A model generated the notes under the pieces. It ran no database searches. It had not been told where the DNA came from and was given only the letters and a program-made list of their open reading frames with translations. A program made the position numbers and the translations under genes. DNA of 7,698 nt, taken from the NCBI GenBank assembly GCA_017411945.1, contig JAFQPD010000124.1, forward strand, positions 1-7,698. Reading direction: 5' to 3'. Source of the DNA: Mailhella sp. (GTDB taxonomy: Bacteria; Desulfobacterota; Desulfovibrionia; Desulfovibrionales; Desulfovibrionaceae). Shown piece after piece: positions 6,502 through 7,698 of the stretch (positions are counted from its first letter, which is position 1; each line of letters starts with the position of its first letter).

Positions 6502-7446
6502 ATGAAACGAATTTCTTCATTCCTGCTGGCGACTGCCGCCACCCTGTGCCTGACCGCTGCCGCCTTTGCCTCGGAAAAGACCTTGCGCATCTGCTATGTG
6601 AAGTCGCCGTTCAACCTCCAGCATATCGTCATGAAGGAACGCGGCATCCTTGAAAAGCATCTAGAAAAGCTGGGCGTTTCTGTGAAGTGGTACGACATCA
6701 ATTCCGGAGCTGCGCAGGCACAGGCCATGGCCAGCGGCGACCTCGACGTGAGTGGCGTGATGAATTCCACCTCCGCACTCATCGCCAACGGCGAAGGCAA
6801 TCCGGTGAAGATCGTTGCTGGCGTGTCCCGCCCTCTGGAAGTCTTCGGCATCGTTGCCCCCAAGGGCGGAGTGAAAAGCATAGCCGAGCTCAAGGGCAAG
6901 ACCGTTGCCGGCCCCAAGGGCACAGTGCTCCATCAGATCCTCGTTTCCGCTCTCAAGGCCAACGGACTCTCCGCCAGGGACGTGAAATTCGTGCAGATGG
7001 GCATTCCCAAGGGCGTTGCCGCCATGAAGAACGGCTCTGTGGATGCCGCGCTTGTGGCCGCCAACTTCCTGATAAACTGCTCGAACGAAGGCGATACCGT
7101 GCTCGCCACGGCCAAGGGCTTCGCCGTGCCCAAGCTCATGATGACTGCCAGCGAACGCTTCATCCAAGAACACCCTGAACAGCTCGAAGCTGTTCTTGCA
7201 GCCCACGAGGAAGCTACCGTATGGATGGAGCAGAACCATGCCGAAGCCATCGCCATCGGCGCCAAGGAACAGGGCATCAGCCTTGCCGATGCGGAAAAGC
7301 TCTTCAACTGGACGGTCTTCGTGCGCCGCTTCGATGAAAACGACCTGAAGACCATGGAAGACGACCAGCAGTTCCTCATCGACAACGGAATGATGCGCAA
7401 CCGCGTTGACGTACGTTCCCTCTTCCTGCCCAGCGCGCTGAAGTAA
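6502..7446 (+). CDS. Periplasmic ABC-type substrate-binding protein, SsuA/TauA/NMT1 family
   Basis: This 314-residue exported protein should capture a small organic ligand in the periplasm and deliver it to an ABC importer. Relatives bind sulfonates, taurine, nitrate or thiamine precursors; the ligand here is unknown. A Sec signal peptide is clear: MKR, a hydrophobic stretch about 4-21, and an AFA cleavage site after residue 23. Cys16 is not in a lipobox, so it is probably a soluble periplasmic protein. Mature features typical of the family are the first strand LRICYVKS (28-35), ERGILEKHL (46-54), MASGDLDVSG (76-85), and SIAELKGKTVAGPKGT (126-141), which ends domain 1 and begins domain 2. The ATG has AAAGGA 8 bases upstream. 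It is an orphan: no permease or ATPase follows, since a terminator and the 5S rRNA gene come next. It may pair with a transporter encoded elsewhere. A link to the divergent amidohydrolase is possible but unproven. Confidence 0.88.
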   Translation: MKRISSFLLATAATLCLTAAAFASEKTLRICYVKSPFNLQHIVMKERGILEKHLEKLGVSVKWYDINSGAAQAQAMASGDLDVSGVMNSTSALIANGEGNPVKIVAGVSRPLEVFGIVAPKGGVKSIAELKGKTVAGPKGTVLHQILVSALKANGLSARDVKFVQMGIPKGVAAMKNGSVDAALVAANFLINCSNEGDTVLATAKGFAVPKLMMTASERFIQEHPEQLEAVLAAHEEATVWMEQNHAEAIAIGAKEQGISLADAEKLFNWTVFVRRFDENDLKTMEDDQQFLIDNGMMRNRVDVRSLFLPSALK

Positions 7447-7472
7447 AGAATATTTCTTGCGGAGGAAAGAGA

Positions 7473-7496
7473 GGAAGTTCTAAAGAAAAAACTTCC
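7473..7496. other. Hairpin-forming inverted repeat after the binding-protein gene
   Basis: GGAAGTT (7473-7479) and AACTTCC (7490-7496) are reverse complements around a 10-base A-rich loop. No T tract follows on either strand, so it is at most an accessory to the terminator at 7510-7555. The sequence resembles the hairpin at the left edge of the window. Confidence 0.4.
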
Positions 7497-7509
7497 CACC
7501 TTCGTGCCA

Positions 7510-7555
7510 CAAAAGCCCCGCCATGCATCCTGCGAGGAGCACGGCGGGGCTTTTG
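7510..7555 (+). terminator. Terminator of the substrate-binding protein gene
   Basis: A perfect 13-bp stem (7510-7522 with 7543-7555) has a GC-rich core and an AAAA/TTTT foot. The 20-base loop can itself pair (TCCT at 7528-7531 with AGGA at 7535-7538), making a long near-continuous hairpin. The T tract is only four bases and forms part of the stem. The symmetry could let it act in both directions, including as a back-up for the incoming rRNA operon. Confidence 0.75.
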
Positions 7556-7578
7556 CGGCGTGGGGGATTTTAAACGAC

Positions 7579-7604
7579 GAAAGGCCGTCGTAAGACGGCC
7601 TTTC
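7579..7604 (-). terminator. Terminator of the rRNA operon
   Basis: A perfect 11-bp stem (7579-7589 with 7594-7604) closes a 4-base loop, about ten bases past the 3' end of the 5S rRNA on the minus strand. The downstream tail is T-containing but interrupted. Position directly after the 5S gene is the main argument. Confidence 0.75.
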
Positions 7605-7612
7605 TAAAGAAA

Positions 7613-7698
7613 ACCTTGGCATCGGCCTACTTTCCCACACAAAAGTATGCAGTATCATGGGCGATGAAGAGCTTGACTGCCGAGTTCGGAATGGGATC
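7613..7698 (-). rRNA. rrf: 5S ribosomal RNA, 3' part (5' end beyond the window)
   Basis: Read on the minus strand, the sequence from 7698 begins GATCCCATTCCGAACTCGG, the near-universal 5S loop region (E. coli GACCCCATGCCGAACTCAG). It ends with GGGAAAGTAGG and GATGCCAAGG, matching the conserved loop E/helix I side of 5S. About 86 of the usual 115-120 bases are present. The exact 3' end, taken near 7613, is uncertain by a few bases. The gene is the last of an rRNA operon lying to the right and transcribed leftward, convergent with the binding-protein gene. Confidence 0.93.

Overview
The window looks like ordinary chromosome from a GC-rich anaerobic bacterium, most likely a sulfate- or sulfite-reducing member of the Desulfovibrionaceae (Desulfovibrio/Bilophila type). 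This placement is inferred from a full three-domain NifU paired with NifS, strongly G/C-ended codons, sodium-coupled transporters and the character of the 5S rRNA and hairpins. No species can be named from the sequence alone. I see no phage, transposon, CRISPR or defence genes.

Layout, left to right. (1) Positions 1-2063, minus strand: a two-gene iron-sulfur cluster operon, nifU then nifS, with one base between them and a hairpin terminator cut by the left edge. (2) Positions 2064-3863, minus strand: a Na+/phosphate cotransporter-type protein with a C-terminal PhoU-like domain, separated from nifU by a perfect 15-bp-stem terminator and a short promoter region holding a 7-bp inverted repeat. 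(3) Positions 3864-4119: an AT-rich divergent intergenic region. (4) Positions 4120-5499, plus strand: an 11-helix neurotransmitter:sodium symporter (NSS) family amino-acid transporter with very strong codon bias. (5) Positions 5506-5573: a small hairpin and then a strong bidirectional terminator shared with the convergent nitrilase-family amidohydrolase (5587-6360, minus). (6) Positions 6361-6501: a second divergent promoter region. (7) Positions 6502-7446, plus strand: an exported SsuA/TauA/NMT1-type substrate-binding protein without its ABC permease or ATPase alongside. (8) Positions 7447-7612: hairpins and terminators only. (9) Positions 7613-7698, minus strand: the 3' part of a 5S rRNA gene, so an rRNA operon enters from the right and converges on the substrate-binding protein gene.

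The genes do not form one pathway. NifS supplies sulfur to NifU, which builds Fe-S clusters, and no nitrogenase genes are visible, so they may serve general Fe-S assembly. The other protein genes are single-gene units for nutrient uptake (phosphate, amino acids, an unidentified small organic ligand) and amide hydrolysis. No new multi-gene system is evident. The better leads are small: an inverted repeat in the nifU promoter region, a short word (TTGCCAG) shared by three intergenic regions, and an orphan substrate-binding protein.
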